Of a DNA stretch of 32,104 nucleotides, positions 19,196 through 30,152 are shown in pieces. The first letter of the stretch is position 1. Every line of letters starts with the position of its first letter. This DNA is from Chara braunii (lineage: Eukaryota > Streptophyta > Charophyceae > Charales > Characeae). Under the pieces are notes generated by a model. That model was not told where the DNA came from. It made no database searches and worked only from the letters and a program-made list of their open reading frames with translations. The translations under genes were made by a program, and so were the position numbers. Location: assembly GCA_003427395.1 (NCBI GenBank), contig BFEA01000179.1, forward strand, positions 1,417,398-1,449,501, given 5' to 3'.

Positions 19196-20729
19196 CTAGG
19201 AATCGGCTTGGAAGCCGCGGATGAAGCTGCCCCGCAGGTCATTGTCGATCTCGAAGGTTGAATAGACCGCGGCACAATGATCCGGACGCCGTGAAAGAGC
19301 ATCCACAAAAAGGTTGGACTTCCCCGTAATGTGATCGGGAAAGAAGTCAAACTGGTAGATGAAAGCCATCCATCGAGCTATGGTGCTATTGATAGTGTCT
19401 TGGGTCTTGTAAAAGACCAATGGATTGTTCTCCGTTACCCATTGGAATTGGCTTCGACCAAGGAGGAAGTGCCATCATCGCTTGAGCGCGTGGACGAAGG
19501 CGAGGAGCTCCTTCTTGTGTGCTTCGTCAATGGAGTGCACGACGGGCAGTTTCTTCCTAAAATACTCGACCGGGTGCCACTGCACGCCATCGTGTTGCTC
19601 AAGGACGGCACAAATGCCATAGCTAGACGCATCCGTAGTGACGCTCGTAGGCAAAAGCGGGTCGTATATGCGCAAGACCTCCGCAGATAATAGCGCGGCT
19701 TTGAGAGCCAAAAATGATTCCCACGCATCCTCTCCGAAGTCAAATGGTCGATCCTTGCATGGAAGCTTGGTCAAGTGGGCCGCGATCTTTGAGTAGCCTT
19801 TGATAAAACGCTCATAGTAGCCAGCAACGTCAAGGAACGAACGAGCATTCGTACGTGTCGTGGCTCCGGCCACTTTTGGATGGCTTGAATCTTGTCCGAT
19901 AGCGGACTGATGCCCTCCGGTGTGACAAAATGGCCCAAGTATTACAGCTTGTACTTGGCGCGGCGGAGCGTCTCCAACACTAACCGAAGGTGCTCAAGAT
20001 GATCCTCCAATGACTGGCTATAGACGAGAATATCGTCAAGTAGACCAACACGAACCAATCCAATATTGCACGAAACTCGTTGGTCATTGCCGCTTGAAAG
20101 GTCGTCGGGCCGTTGGTGAGGCCAAAAGGCATGACCACCCACTCAAAATGCCGATACCACATCTTGAACGCAGATTTGTAACGATCGTTCGGTCGGATCG
20201 AAATTTGATGATATCCCGACTTCAAATCTAACTTAGAAAAATACTTCACGCCGCCCAATCGCTCAAGAAGATCATGGATGCGAGGAAGAGGCCCAGCATT
20301 CTTGACGGTTTGCGCGTTGAGCTTGCGGTAGTCGATGCACAATCGTAGATCTTTGTTCTTCTTCCGTACGAAGAGAACAAGCGCTCCGTTTGGAGAGCTA
20401 CTAGGGCGGATCCAGACCTTGTCCAACAAATCATCGAGTTGCGCGCGGAGGACCGTAAGCTCCTCCTCGCTCATGCGATAAATGCAACCTTTCGGCGGCA
20501 CGACACCAGCCTCAAGAATGATCTCGTGAGAGATCGGCCGATCCGGCACCACACCGGTAGGTGACTCGAAGATGTCGGCGAACTCGTCAAGCAACCGCAC
20601 CACACGGGGGTCCAAAGACAAGTTTGTGGGTGAAGAGTCGGCTACTGCGACGGTCCGTAGGAAACATAGGCCGATTTTGTCGGGCTGCTCGTAAGCATAA
20701 GTAGCCCGGAATGACTTGGCCGTCACCAC
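19196..20729 (-). pseudogene. Element D reverse transcriptase and RNase H (broken)
   Basis: RT motifs in 20729-19980: VVRLLDEFADIF (pre-RT), [47 protein letters not shown], the first Asp in SKLDLKSGYHQI, and WVVMPFGLTNGPTTFQ. At the catalytic YLDD one base is missing (near 20041), so the frame leaves at VLVYL and resumes in 20142-19942 as DDILVYSQSLEDH. A stop follows at KYKL. The connection and RNase H (19873-19475) show FLDVAGYYERFIKGYS, VTTDASSYGI (Asp) and KKELLAF (Glu). A TGA at 19475 precedes HFLLGR. The final segment has Glu in VTENNPL where RNase H normally has Asp, and GKSNLFVDALSRR. Confidence 0.9.
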
Positions 20730-20801
20730 TTGGCACCGATTTCATCGGGCTGCTCGTAAGCACAAGTAGCCCGGATGACTTGGCCGTCACCACTCGGCCA
20801 C
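20672..20801. repeat. 65-bp tandem duplication inside D's pre-RT region
   Basis: CGATTT(T/C)(G/A)TCGGGCTGCTCGTAAGC...CACCACT(T/C)GGC occurs at 20672-20736 and 20737-20801. In protein terms the segment AYEQPDKIG/AYEQPDEIG is repeated. The copies differ at a few sites and by one base, so the frame upstream is shifted. Confidence 0.88.
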
Positions 20802-21694
20802 TGGTGCGTTGTTATCGTCGTACCGCTGATTGCGAAACTCGCTGGCCACCTTGGTAACATATGCAAGGATGTCCCCCACCTCGACTTCGTCATCGGTCGG
20901 CGAAGTTGGTGGTGCATAGAAGGATAAGTACGTGTGAAGATGAGCGCATAGTGCTGTGCATTGCGCTCCCTGCAAGCGGCCCGTGGTCGGGAGAGGAAGC
21001 CATGCGAAATCCCTGGACGTGAGCGGGGCCAATACCTCTATGTTGAACTTCGACGCCGAATCCCGTGAAGAACCACTTGAAGACGATAAGTTGTCGTTGC
21101 CGGACGGAGAAGATGTCGCACACACGTCTTGTCCTTGAGCATGAGTACCCAGCGTAGGACCGAGCCGGTCATCATAGTCCTCAAAAGAATAAAGAAGAGG
21201 AGGACTATTGACTTCCGCATGTGCCTCGGAACGAAGGGCAGTCACCCGTGAAGTGACCGGTTCCGAAGGCGTCGAGAGTGTTGTCGAGTCACTCTCGGCG
21301 GTGCTCAGTTTCCCGATTTGCCCTTGCCTTTCGACTGGCAGGCCACTGTCTCATGGAGATCGTTGTTGCACCATAGGCAATAGTGGACTCTCGTGCGTGT
21401 TTTGTACGTCGTTTCGGAGAGATCGAAGTGGGACCATGGGGCTGGAGCTACTGCGTCGGGTCGGGGCCTAGATGCGGTGTTTGACTTCGCCTTACTGCGT
21501 CCTCGACCTTTGCCGGGGCGGCCCACCTTCCCGGGCGGCTGCGAGCCTGTCCCCTTCATTGGCAGACATGGCCTCGCTAGTTTGGTCGTTTGGCATTGCC
21601 GCTGCGACCACGGCCACTTTCGGCCGATGTTGATCTCGGCCCAGGCCTGGCGCAAACGAACGCGGGAGATTCTTGGCCTCCTTGTTCGTGACAA
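20787..21694 (-). pseudogene. Element D gag C-terminus (zinc knuckle) and gag-pol linker
   Basis: 21694-21305 is a basic, Pro/Gly/Arg-rich segment ending in a zinc knuckle, CLWCNNDLHETVAC (CX2CX4HX4C), and KGKGKSGN. It is the nucleocapsid end of gag. 21245-20787 is an acidic, Ser/Pro-rich frame that leads into RT. I could not see a DSG/DTG protease active site in it, so protease is either deleted or too degraded. The capsid region of gag, expected upstream of 21694, is missing. Confidence 0.65.
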
Positions 21695-22370
21695 TAATCT
21701 ACGGGGCCTTGTGAAAAAGTTTCGATTTTACTTTGTATATAGTTTTGACTTCGGAAGAAAATCCTCATCTTTTTGGGATTGAACGTACGCTGTGGGTCTA
21801 ACTATCCACTCTCTAAGCTGATTTTAGGTTTGGTTGAGTGCAAGTGGAGGTCTTATTAGGTTCGATTGTTTGTACGCTGATGTCCTTTTATTTTTCACAG
21901 AACGGTTGAGATCATTTTGTGTATATCAGTTTTTAATGATTCATAGGGTATGTTATACAATCTCTTTTGCTTCTCATTGGGACTTGGAATGGTGATGATT
22001 TGAGGCTTGTGAAAATTCGAGACTCGAGATAATATGATTTTCTTATGAGAACCCTCTTGATATGGGTTTTGATTCCCCTAGGTTGCAGAATCGTGCGCGT
22101 TCTGGTTGTCCTTAACATTCTCACCATTGTGGCGTTGTGAGTTTTTCTGTATTTATTCTAATTGACATGTGAGAAAGAAAGATTTAACAGTGTGAAATAA
22201 AGGAGTGACAAAAGGTCAATAGTGTGTGCGAACCAAAGAAGGGGTCAATAAAGTGAACAAGGCGTGATTATCACTGAAAGATTTATGGAAGACTTGAAGA
22301 GTCCGAAAAATTATATAAAGAAAGAGGTTATGCCTAAAGGCGGCCTAAGTGGTTATTGGTTTCATCTGGA

Positions 22371-22527
22371 TTCATCTTCAAGTGGAAGATATTTCAAAAG
22401 GTTATATGGATAGTCCATCCATAAGTGGGAGGATGACTGAGAGAGATTTATGGTTGATTCTCCTTCAAGTGGGAAGGGGTCTTAATAAATCTTATGGAAT
22501 GCCTATCCTTGAGTGGGAGGATGGCTT
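22371..22527 (+). repeat. Diverged tandem repeat, 44-bp period, about four units
   Basis: (A/G)AGTGG cores at 22380, 22423, 22467 and 22511 (spacing 43, 44, 44). Each has a TC(A/C)T(C/T)C(T/A/C)T context before it, GA(A/G)G(A/G)(T/G) after it, and a unit boundary at TTAT. A fifth weak core is at 22347. Confidence 0.65.
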
Positions 22528-22611
22528 GCGAATATTTTTTTTTATGGAGTAAGAGGTTTATCCTCGGCCAAATCGGCAACTCCACTCTGTTGGTTCTCAG
22601 CTGCTGGTAAG

Positions 22612-22970
22612 GGTGTCATCTGCGGCAGGAAAACCTGTCAAGTTCGGGAGCCCTTGCTTGGCCTGTGGTTGTGAGGCACAGTTGGTTTTGTGTGTGGCAG
22701 AGGGTAAGGAAAGAACCGTTCAAATCGACATCCCCGCTTGCGTAGTCATGTAATAGTTGGTGAAGGCCTCACAGACAATGAGGAAGCCTGATGGTTTTAA
22801 GTCCTCCATTTAGCTTATTATAGGCCACAAGCGATCTAGTCTGTGACGGTGACTTCCATGATTAAGACTCCTTGAGAGATTGAAGCTTTGACTAAATGCC
22901 GGTGGGAGTATCGCCTGCGGCAGGGAAAACCCACCTGATTTTGGGACCCTCCAATCGGCTTTAGTTTTGA
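22612..22970 (+). repeat. Two related 60-bp blocks about 297 bp apart
   Basis: GTGTCATCTGCGGCAGGAAAACC...GGGAGCCCTTGCTTGGCCT near 22612 and GTATCGCCTGCGGCAGGGAAAACCC...GGGACCCTCCAATCGGCT near 22909. Imperfect but clearly parallel, which suggests an old duplication of about 300 bp. Confidence 0.6.
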
Positions 22971-23858
22971 CTGGAAATGGCGTATCAACGAGTGTGTAAC
23001 TTTAAGCAGTAAAAACGTGAGTTTTATTTTGGGAAGAAGATTATGAAAGCTTGCTAACTAAGCGAAGCGTATGGGTGAGATTGACAAAACATGTGATGAA
23101 AGCGAAGAACCGTGCTCGTAAAAATAGGGTTTATGGGCAAAAGGGGTAATTTTCTTTTTTTTTTATTTTGAAAGACTTAATGAATACCTCCACCCATCCA
23201 TGTGGTTAATAACTAAAATGAATGGCTTCTGCGTGACAGTAATGACTTGTGGGATTGGGCTTAACGGGGCCCTACCCCTAAGGTACATTTGTGGCATATG
23301 TGATGGGGTTAACCACCATAATCTTCTAGTTAGCTGAGAGAATGAGGTGTCTGATTAATCCCCACAATGGGTGTTCCTTTGGGGAAGAGCTCGAGTTAAT
23401 ATAATTTAATGACCATTTTAGTCGAGTTGGTAGCTCAAGGAAGTTACCATACACTTTTCTTGAAGACTGTGTTTAAACGGTATTTGACAGGGATTGATGG
23501 AGGCCTCGAACCAGAGTCTGTCGACTCGTCGGATTGGTTCCTTTCTCGTCAGCATTTGGAATTTTGGATGGATTTATAACTCTTTGATGTTGCGAAGCGA
23601 CGGGGACGTCGCTTAATATGGTCCGGTAAGCTATCGATGCGAATACCCTTACAAAGGTATCCGCCCTGGGTTTTACAAGCGACATAAAATAAGCTTGGTT
23701 TAAAGGTTGAGCATACCGCGCGAGGCGCGGCTGCGTATGTGGTTTACGTTGACTGAATGGCTAACTAGAGTACAAAGTGTGTGGGCGCGCAGACTTAAGG
23801 CGCAAGTGATTTCTTTTTGTTTTTGATGACTGAAGAGCTGGCGTGGTTGCTGACGGAA

Positions 23859-23963
23859 TTTTTATTTTTTGATTAAACTAGGATTAAAAAGATTATGTTT
23901 CATTGACCGATTTTTTATTTTTTGATTAAACTAGGATTAAAAAGATTATGTTTCATTGACCGA
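23859..23963 (+). repeat. 53-bp perfect tandem duplication
   Basis: TTTTTATTTTTTGATTAAACTAGGATTAAAAAGATTATGTTTCATTGACCGA is present at 23859-23910 and 23911-23963, differing only by one T in the leading run. It is either very recent or an assembly duplication. Confidence 0.95.
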
Positions 23964-25294
23964 TTGCGCTTGCCTGTGACTTGGGCATACATGCGAAGGG
24001 CGACGTCGACAACACCGTAATTTCAAAGACTTTCGGTAAATCTGCGCGTCGCACAGTATCTGTTTATTTAGGTGTTCGTTAGAATTAAACCCAATCTTGG
24101 GCCTAGCACTATTGGTTACGAAGTCGAACTTTCATCACAGAGATTCAGAGATCGAGGTCGAGCGGTGACGTCGCGGGGATATTAGAGTAGCGCGAAGGAA
24201 CCGAGGGGTTGACGGTCTGGCGAGGCTATCCCTCTTGGTTTTGTCGACGGAGATGTTAGAACGGTACAAGTGGTTTCCTCTCCGCGTTCGTCGTACTCTG
24301 ACAATTAAAAGTTTTTAAATATTTTTATTATTTATCGTGGTATTGTTATTATTTTATGTTCCAGCGTTACTTGGTTTAGACGCAACGCCGGATTTAGAGG
24401 CCGTCGCGGTAGTCAAGGATATTGAGCACGCGCCTGTTTTTGAATTTCCGAGGGCTTGAGATGTTGATGAAATTCCTCTATCCTGACTGTCGTGAAAAAG
24501 TCGGGCCGAGGAGTCCAACGTGCATAAGAAGCGGCGGATGATTAGCCCACGGGCAGGAAAAAACTTGAGTGGCGGGACTTTTCTGTAGGAGCACCGTCCA
24601 TTCCCCGCCGTCCACGGTGGAGAGGTTGGGTATGAGTATGCCCGCGGGACTCTCCTCCACTTCGGACTTCAAAGTTCTTATTTGAATGTTTGTTACTACT
24701 ACCAAAATCTGCACCGGGACTCACCTCACCCAGGCCATCACTGCAGGCCTAGCAGCGGCCCACGCTCTCCTACTCGCTAGGCTGTAGCGCCGTCAGTGGT
24801 CGGGACTGATAGATGCAACAGGTGAGTTATTACACACTCCTCAGCGGATTTTTACTTCCATGACCGACAGACGGGCTACGATGCCAGAGCGAGGGGAGGC
24901 TAGAAGAGACACAGGAGGAGGCTCGCAATGGTACGATAGTTTAAAAACTGGGGTCGCAGTATGAGCGTGCCATGAGCAAGGCGAGGCCACAGGAAACTCT
25001 GGTGGAGGCTCGCAGTGAAACTGACGTTCAAATCGTTCGCCGGGTTTGGGTAAAGGGGCGAAAGACTGATCGAACGAACTGCTCGTTGATGCCCTCTTAC
25101 GTCCTCTCAGGAGCGCGACTGATATCAAGGAGACCGGCTGCGCCAGCCGCTGTCGGAAGAAGAGCTGGGTGAAGACGAGAGAAAGTGAAAAGGTTAGGCT
25201 AAACCTGACCAGCGAACAACGTCGGGTGCATGCGGGGTAGGAAGGACGCAGCAGCGGGGGAGCAGTGAGGTATGGCGGGAGCAACAAGGGATAA

Positions 25295-25324
25295 CTCACT
25301 CGATTCTTATTAGAATCGAGTGAG
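25295..25324. repeat. Perfect 13-bp inverted repeat (hairpin)
   Basis: CTCACTCGATTCT (25295-25307), loop TATT, then AGAATCGAGTGAG (25312-25324). Related hairpins occur at 25477-25500 and, degraded, near 25924-25955. Confidence 0.9.
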
Positions 25325-25329
25325 AGAGA

Positions 25330-26060
25330 AGACTAGGTTGGGGTTTTAAACCCGGGCGACCTCAATAGTAGAGTTAGTTTGACGAGAAGGTTAGTAAATT
25401 GAGAGTTAGTGGAGAAAAGCACCGCGCGAAAGTGTCAAAGAAACTAGATATGGCCGAAGAAAGAGTCGATTATCTTGCCCGATTCTTCACGGAATCGGGC
25501 GAAGTAAAGTGTTAGTTCGGGGGGGTTAGATAGGGCGATTGTGATGGTGTTGTTAGTTTTGGGATTAGGTGAGTAGGATTAGAGTTAGATTGAAGAGGCA
25601 CTGCGCGCAGCTACGGGGAGCCAAGGAAAGCTAAAAAGAAGGGAAGAATGTGGATGCGAGGTGGTGCCAGGTGGATACAGAAAAGGGTGGAGATGGTGTA
25701 GGCAAAGAGGTCGGCGCGAAGGGGAGAAGTTTGTGACCCACTTGATTCCGAACGGGACAAGGCGCGAGAAGAAGCAAAGTAGAGGCTTAGAAGGTGGGCG
25801 CACCCGGGTCCGTGGTTAGAGTGAGCGGAAAGTTAGTAAGTTGAAGTCAGTGAGAAAAGCTCGTGCGGGAGATGGCAGACGGAGGGAGGAGTGAGGCACC
25901 CGGGTCCTGGAGGAGTCTAATCTCGCCGTTTTCTTGACGGAAGCGGGCAGTTGAAGGCTCGTTTCGGGGGTTTCTCTCAGTGACGAGCCATGTGGCAGTG
26001 TTAGTTTTTTAGTGGTTCGGGCAGAATAGCGGGTAGGAGCTGCGCCGAAGGGAAGAGACC
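25330..26060 (+). repeat. Diverged tandem duplication, period about 445 bp
   Basis: GGTTAGTAAATTGAGAGTTAGTGGAGAAAAGC near 25389 recurs as AGTTAGTAAGTTGAAGTCAGTGAGAAAAGC near 25831. CCCGATTCTTCACGGAATCGGGCGAAG near 25478 recurs as GCCGTTTTCTTGACGGAAGCGGGCAG near 25926, followed in both by TTCGGGGG and GTGTTAGTTTT. An old segmental duplication. Confidence 0.6.
25477..25500. repeat. 9-bp inverted repeat (hairpin), sibling of 25295-25324
   Basis: GCCCGATTC, loop TTCACG, then GAATCGGGC. It shares CGATTC...GAATCG with the upstream hairpin. A weaker member is TCTTCCC...GGGAAGA near 26336-26358. Confidence 0.85.
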
Positions 26061-27854
26061 GTGAAAAATACGATGAATCTTCCCGTTTTTATGACGAGTG
26101 TTGAAAATGCGCTTGTACATGAAAAATGTGCTTCCAATTGGTTAAAAAACCTCCAATCCATTTATGATTTATATAACTTTGACATGTTTCTTTTGCCATT
26201 TTCTGAATTATTTGATTGAGTTATTGAGAGAGGGAGAGGGAGAGACAAAGAATGCTCACCTGGGCCTGACGATGCGGGAGAAGTTGAACGACGAACCACG
26301 GCGCCTGAGAGAGTAAATCATTAAAACTCTTATGTATCTTCCCACGTTTTAGGGGAAGATTCGTTCTTACTTTGTGTGCCAGCGACGGGAAGCGGCACTC
26401 AGAACCAAACTAAAGTGAATGACGTTCGAATAAGGAGAGGAGAGAGGCATGAGGTCAGCTGCTAGGGTGGAGACTTACCTTTCGGCTCGTATGAAGAAGG
26501 AAGGAGTCGGGCACCTACCTGGCCGGAGTCGGCTGTGGCAGCAAGGCAAGAGGGCGCACACCATCCGTGAGACAAGCAACGAGTAGGTGCTAGCAGCGCA
26601 TACAGAGGGAGAGGAGTCACTTACCTGGGCGAAGAGGGGAGCGAGATCGAGAGGCTGCCTTCCACCTGAGATAGGGGCCGCTCGGTTTGGAGTGTCTGTG
26701 TTGCCTGTAGGTGATGACGGATGTCTGTCGGGGTGACTCTCTGGCTCAGTAGGTGGTAGGAATCAACAGTCTGCAGGGCTCAATCGTGATGTGAGTTGGT
26801 CAGGTGTTGCTCTGTTTCGCGCGAGATGGGCATCCTTATCTGCGTCTCGCAGCTGCCCTGCCGCCTGTCTCCCACTTGCTTCGCATATGGTTCTTTGCGG
26901 GTTGCTGACTTCGCTCTGCGGTGTGACCGGGTTGTTGGTGTGGCCTTGCGCCCCGCTGCTTTGTTGCCGTGCCTTCCGTATTTGCCACTTGTGTGCCCTA
27001 AAGGTTGGTGGCTTTGTTGCTGGTGCCTTGCGCTCCGCTCCACGGTTGCCGAGCTGCTGGTCCGCTAGCCCTGTAGTTCCCTACAGTGTTGTGACCTTGT
27101 TTGAGTTGTCTTCCACTTCACTTCGGGGTTTCTGCGTTGCATCCCGCGTGCATGGCGAGCAGAATGGAAGGGAGGGAACAGAGCAGTCACCGGCGGGACG
27201 TGAAAACGAAGTTGCGAAGTGGCCACGATTGCTGTAGGAGAGGCTATCGCTGCGACTTGGGAGGTCGACAGAGAGTTGACTTTGGCGGTTTAGCTTTAGT
27301 TTGACAAAGTTGCGGTGCGAGTTGGACACCATTGCGGGGCCCTCAGGCGATTCAAGGCAACAAGGCCCTCTCGCGCGAGTCTGAGAGCACCCTCCTTGGA
27401 TCTGAGAGACTCAAACCTTTCTCCTTCTACCCTTCTTATTCTCAGTCTAATCCTGTTCTGAAAGGAAGGCGGCAGGTAGGATTGCAACCCGTAGGACAGC
27501 AGCAAGACTCTGTGGGGAGTCAACCCACCGATTGCGGGAGCTCTGCCGGAACCTAGGCGAGGTTCTGGAGGCAGGGAACTAAGAGGTAACCATTTGCTTT
27601 CCTTTTATAGACCCAGTTACAACCCATATGGGTACTTCTTGCGATGCTTGCCCGAATATATTGCCTGCATCCCTACTTTGACTTTCAGTTTGACTTCAAG
27701 ATATAAACCGGACTTGATAAAGGAATGATTGTGCAAATTCAGTTTCAGTTTTTGTTGTTAGACTGAAAGCAGATTGTGGGATTGCATTTGGGGGAAGGAT
27801 GGGAGGAAGGCAGTTTTGCTTGGGTTTAACTGGGTCAATCAAAGGTTGGAAGAG

Positions 27855-28531
27855 TCTCGATAAGATTGGAGGGCCCAGTGCTATGTTTATTTTCGATTGC
27901 CAAGAGGACCAGACAGATTCCCATAAGTTTGGGTGATCTGGTTGCTTTGACTTGCAAGGGCTACCTGTGTTTGACTTTCAGGGACCAAGCATTTTTCCAT
28001 AAGATTGGATGGCTTGGTTGCCTTGTTTTATTTGGGTTTCCTAATGTATTAGTTTCTTCTTGTTTATTCTGAGGGGAATTCAGGCAAAGGACTGGACAGG
28101 TTCCCATAAGATTGGGTGGTCTGGTCTGGAGGCGCGCACATGCTGGAACCAAAAGGTTGAAGTTGTTTATATCTTATACTACTTACTTATGAACATGCTA
28201 GTCAGACATTTTTCCATAAGATTGGATGGTCTGACTATAGCATATCACCAACTGAAGAGAGTATGAATTAAGAATAAACTTGTGGTAAGAAGGGACATGT
28301 TGAACCTTGATCTAAGATGACCGGTTCAGTTATATGTTACCTTACAAGACAAAGTGCATAGTTATATATAACTTGGATACTTAAATGGTCCAAGGCGACT
28401 AGTAAATGGTCCAGGGCGACTAGGTTGGCTAACCTAGTCATGTGCCCAAAGAAGAGAAAAGTTGTAGTGCCTTGTGTTTGTGTACATTCTATGGCTGAGC
28501 TAAACAGGTTCCCATAAGATTGGGTGGTCTA
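27855..28531 (+). repeat. Six interspersed copies of TCCCATAAGATTGGGTGGTCTG
   Basis: Copies at about 27855-27875 (degenerate), 27916-27941, 27992-28020, 28099-28124, 28208-28234 and 28507-28531. Core: (T/C)CCATAAGATTGG(G/A)TGGTCTG, usually preceded by GACAGGTT or ACATTTT. Spacing varies from 60 to 300 bp and the intervening sequence is not repeated, so this is an interspersed motif and not a simple tandem array. Confidence 0.85.
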
Positions 28532-28737
28532 CCTTTATGCCTTATGTAAGTTGGGTATAAAGGGGATAAATCATTGAAAGATCATGAACTATTGTTTGAT
28601 AAGGTTGAATTTGGGATGGTGAGAGTACTTACCTTTGTGGTTTGGTCTGCATGTGGTTGCGTGAGATTACTACTTAGTTTGAGTTTCAGTTTGATAGGTA
28701 GTTGCTTTAGCTGCTCGTCACGTGCTAGAGCTATAGG

Positions 28738-28823
28738 AGTTAGTTTCAATTCCTTCATTTTCTGAGAAGTTAGTTTCAATTCCTTCATTTTCTGAGGTAG
28801 TTTCAATTCCTTCATTTTCTGAG
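28738..28823 (+). repeat. Three tandem 27-30 bp units plus a decayed fourth
   Basis: (A)GTTAGTTTCAATTCCTTCATTTTCTGAG at 28738-28766, 28767-28796 and 28797-28823. A fourth, GATCAATTCTCGCATTTTCTGGGA, follows near 28841. The minus-strand translation repeats QKMKELKLT, which explains the open frame 28582-28869. Confidence 0.93.
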
Positions 28824-28899
28824 CTAAGTTTTTTTTACTTAGATCAATTCTCGCATTTTCTGGGATCATTTGTTATACTTGGCTTTGTATAAAGTTTGG

Positions 28900-29215
28900 T
28901 AAGCTACTTTCTCTACGGGAAGCGTTGCCGAAATTTCTGCAAATCCAAGGAGTTAGTCAAAATTTGAGTTTTCAAAGTTCAGCTTGTCTAATTTTTATAT
29001 ATGGTTTAGTAAAAACCAAGAGTCTCCTTTTCTAAAGGGAACGTTGCCCAAATTTTTACTAATTCAAGGAGTTAGACAAAATTTGACTTTGGAAAGTTGA
29101 AGATTATTTCTGTTTCATATTTGAGTTATTATAAATTCTGGAAATGAACTTTTCCTACGTAAAGCGCTGCCAAAATTTTCTTAGTTTAGAGGAGATAGAT
29201 TATATTTCGACATGT
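28900..29215 (+). repeat. Three diverged tandem units of about 120 bp
   Basis: (G/A)CG(T/C)TGCC...AAATTT...AAGGAGTTAG(T/A)CAAAATTTGA(G/C)TTT...AAAGTT blocks, with cores at 28922, 29041 and 29164 (periods 119 and 123). The third unit is the most diverged. Confidence 0.8.
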
Positions 29216-29984
29216 GGCGATTCTGGTGAGATTTTGCCATAGGTCTTTGGATACTGACTTAGAGATAGACCCAGGCTTAGTTATTAGGAGAGTCTTGAGT
29301 GAGAATGTGTCATGGGGATTTGTTCTTCATACACTGATGATTTAGCTTGGGCATTGACCTGTCTTATGATACAGGCCTTCTTTGGACATTTGATCCAGGA
29401 TTCGAACTAGTTTCAGCTTGATCCTACAAGGATCATCTTTTGTTATCATTGATAACAGGTCGGTTGGTTGATCGCCGACTCGTCGGCTCACGACACAACT
29501 TTGCTTACACCTGTACCTCCTTGATTGCCTTAGCCCTGAGATTTGATATGTTTCTTTGAGGGTTTTAACCGGACTTCTTTTGATGGCCATTATAAAGAAC
29601 TTATGAGATTTCTGGATAGTTGGATTATGACTAGGGCTTGAGTGTGAGGCGTGGTGTGAGTTACAGGGAACAGTAAGGTTGACCATATTGGTGTATGGCA
29701 ATGTGGCTATTGTGGGTGTCTGTGTTTTATGCAGGTTAGTATTTGGAGTTTGGTATATGAGCCGTACTTTGGAGGTAGTGAGAATGACAACCATGTGTCA
29801 CACGATGTGCATACCTGATGGGTTTTGTTTCCTTTTCTTTATTTCTATCTCGAGTTCTGATTTGATATATGAGTATCGAGATGATTGATTATTTGTTTTT
29901 GACTGAATTTGCTTGTTAATTTTTATAGTTGGACGTTGTAGTCCGTGGCAGCCGTCAAAGTCAAACCCCTTGACTTCTCTCTAG

Positions 29985-30014
29985 GCCCTGGATGATAGAG
30001 CTGGTATCCAGGGC
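29985..30014. repeat. Perfect 9-bp hairpin around a TGGTATC motif
   Basis: GCCCTGGAT, a 12-base spacer GATAGAGCTGGT, then ATCCAGGGC. TGGTATCCAGGGC resembles a plus-strand iMet primer site (TGGTATCAGAGC) but is not a clean match, and no LTR pair was found to support it. Confidence 0.6.
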
Positions 30015-30152
30015 AATAAGAGACGATCGCCACCACAAGTACGAACCTGTGCACCGCCCATTCTCCGCAGGGTGTAGAAGAGGGTGTGGTTCCCAACCGC
30101 ACTTCGCGGTCGTCTAGCGTCGAGAGATTAACCCCTCAAGACGCGTGTCAAC

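Larger units (their letters stand above)
16348..21694 (-). mobile_element. Element D: chromovirus, 3' LTR to the gag zinc knuckle
   Basis: A second, clearly distinct Ty3/gypsy lineage, minus strand. On its sense strand: the end of gag (21694-21305), a linker, RT, RNase H, integrase, chromodomain (stop at 17687), a perfect polypurine tract, and the 3' LTR (17674-16348). Base composition is more GC-rich than B. Gag is cut off at about 21.7 kb by unrelated noncoding DNA. An LTR end and primer site of a related type appear only at 31790-31804, so either about 10 kb lies within D or those belong to another element. Confidence 0.85.

Noticed and set aside
24841-25299. 152-residue minus-strand open frame
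   Set aside because: Low-complexity Ser/Pro/Leu content with no family resemblance. It lies next to hairpin repeats.
26791-27237. 148-residue Cys/Leu-rich plus-strand open frame
   Set aside because: Equally long frames overlap on the other strand and in other phases. Composition follows the GC-rich DNA and no domain is visible.
28582-28869. Minus-strand frame with repeated QKMKELKLT peptide
   Set aside because: The peptide repeat is the translation of the 28-bp tandem DNA repeat. There is no other support for coding.
29342-29794. 150-residue minus-strand open frame
   Set aside because: No recognised motif. Ser/Thr/Lys-rich and isolated in a noncoding block.
29980-30016. Plus-strand primer binding site with a preceding LTR
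   Set aside because: TGGTATCCAGGGC matches iMet poorly after TGGTATC, and no LTR pair or coding body follows. The hairpin explains the motif at least as well.
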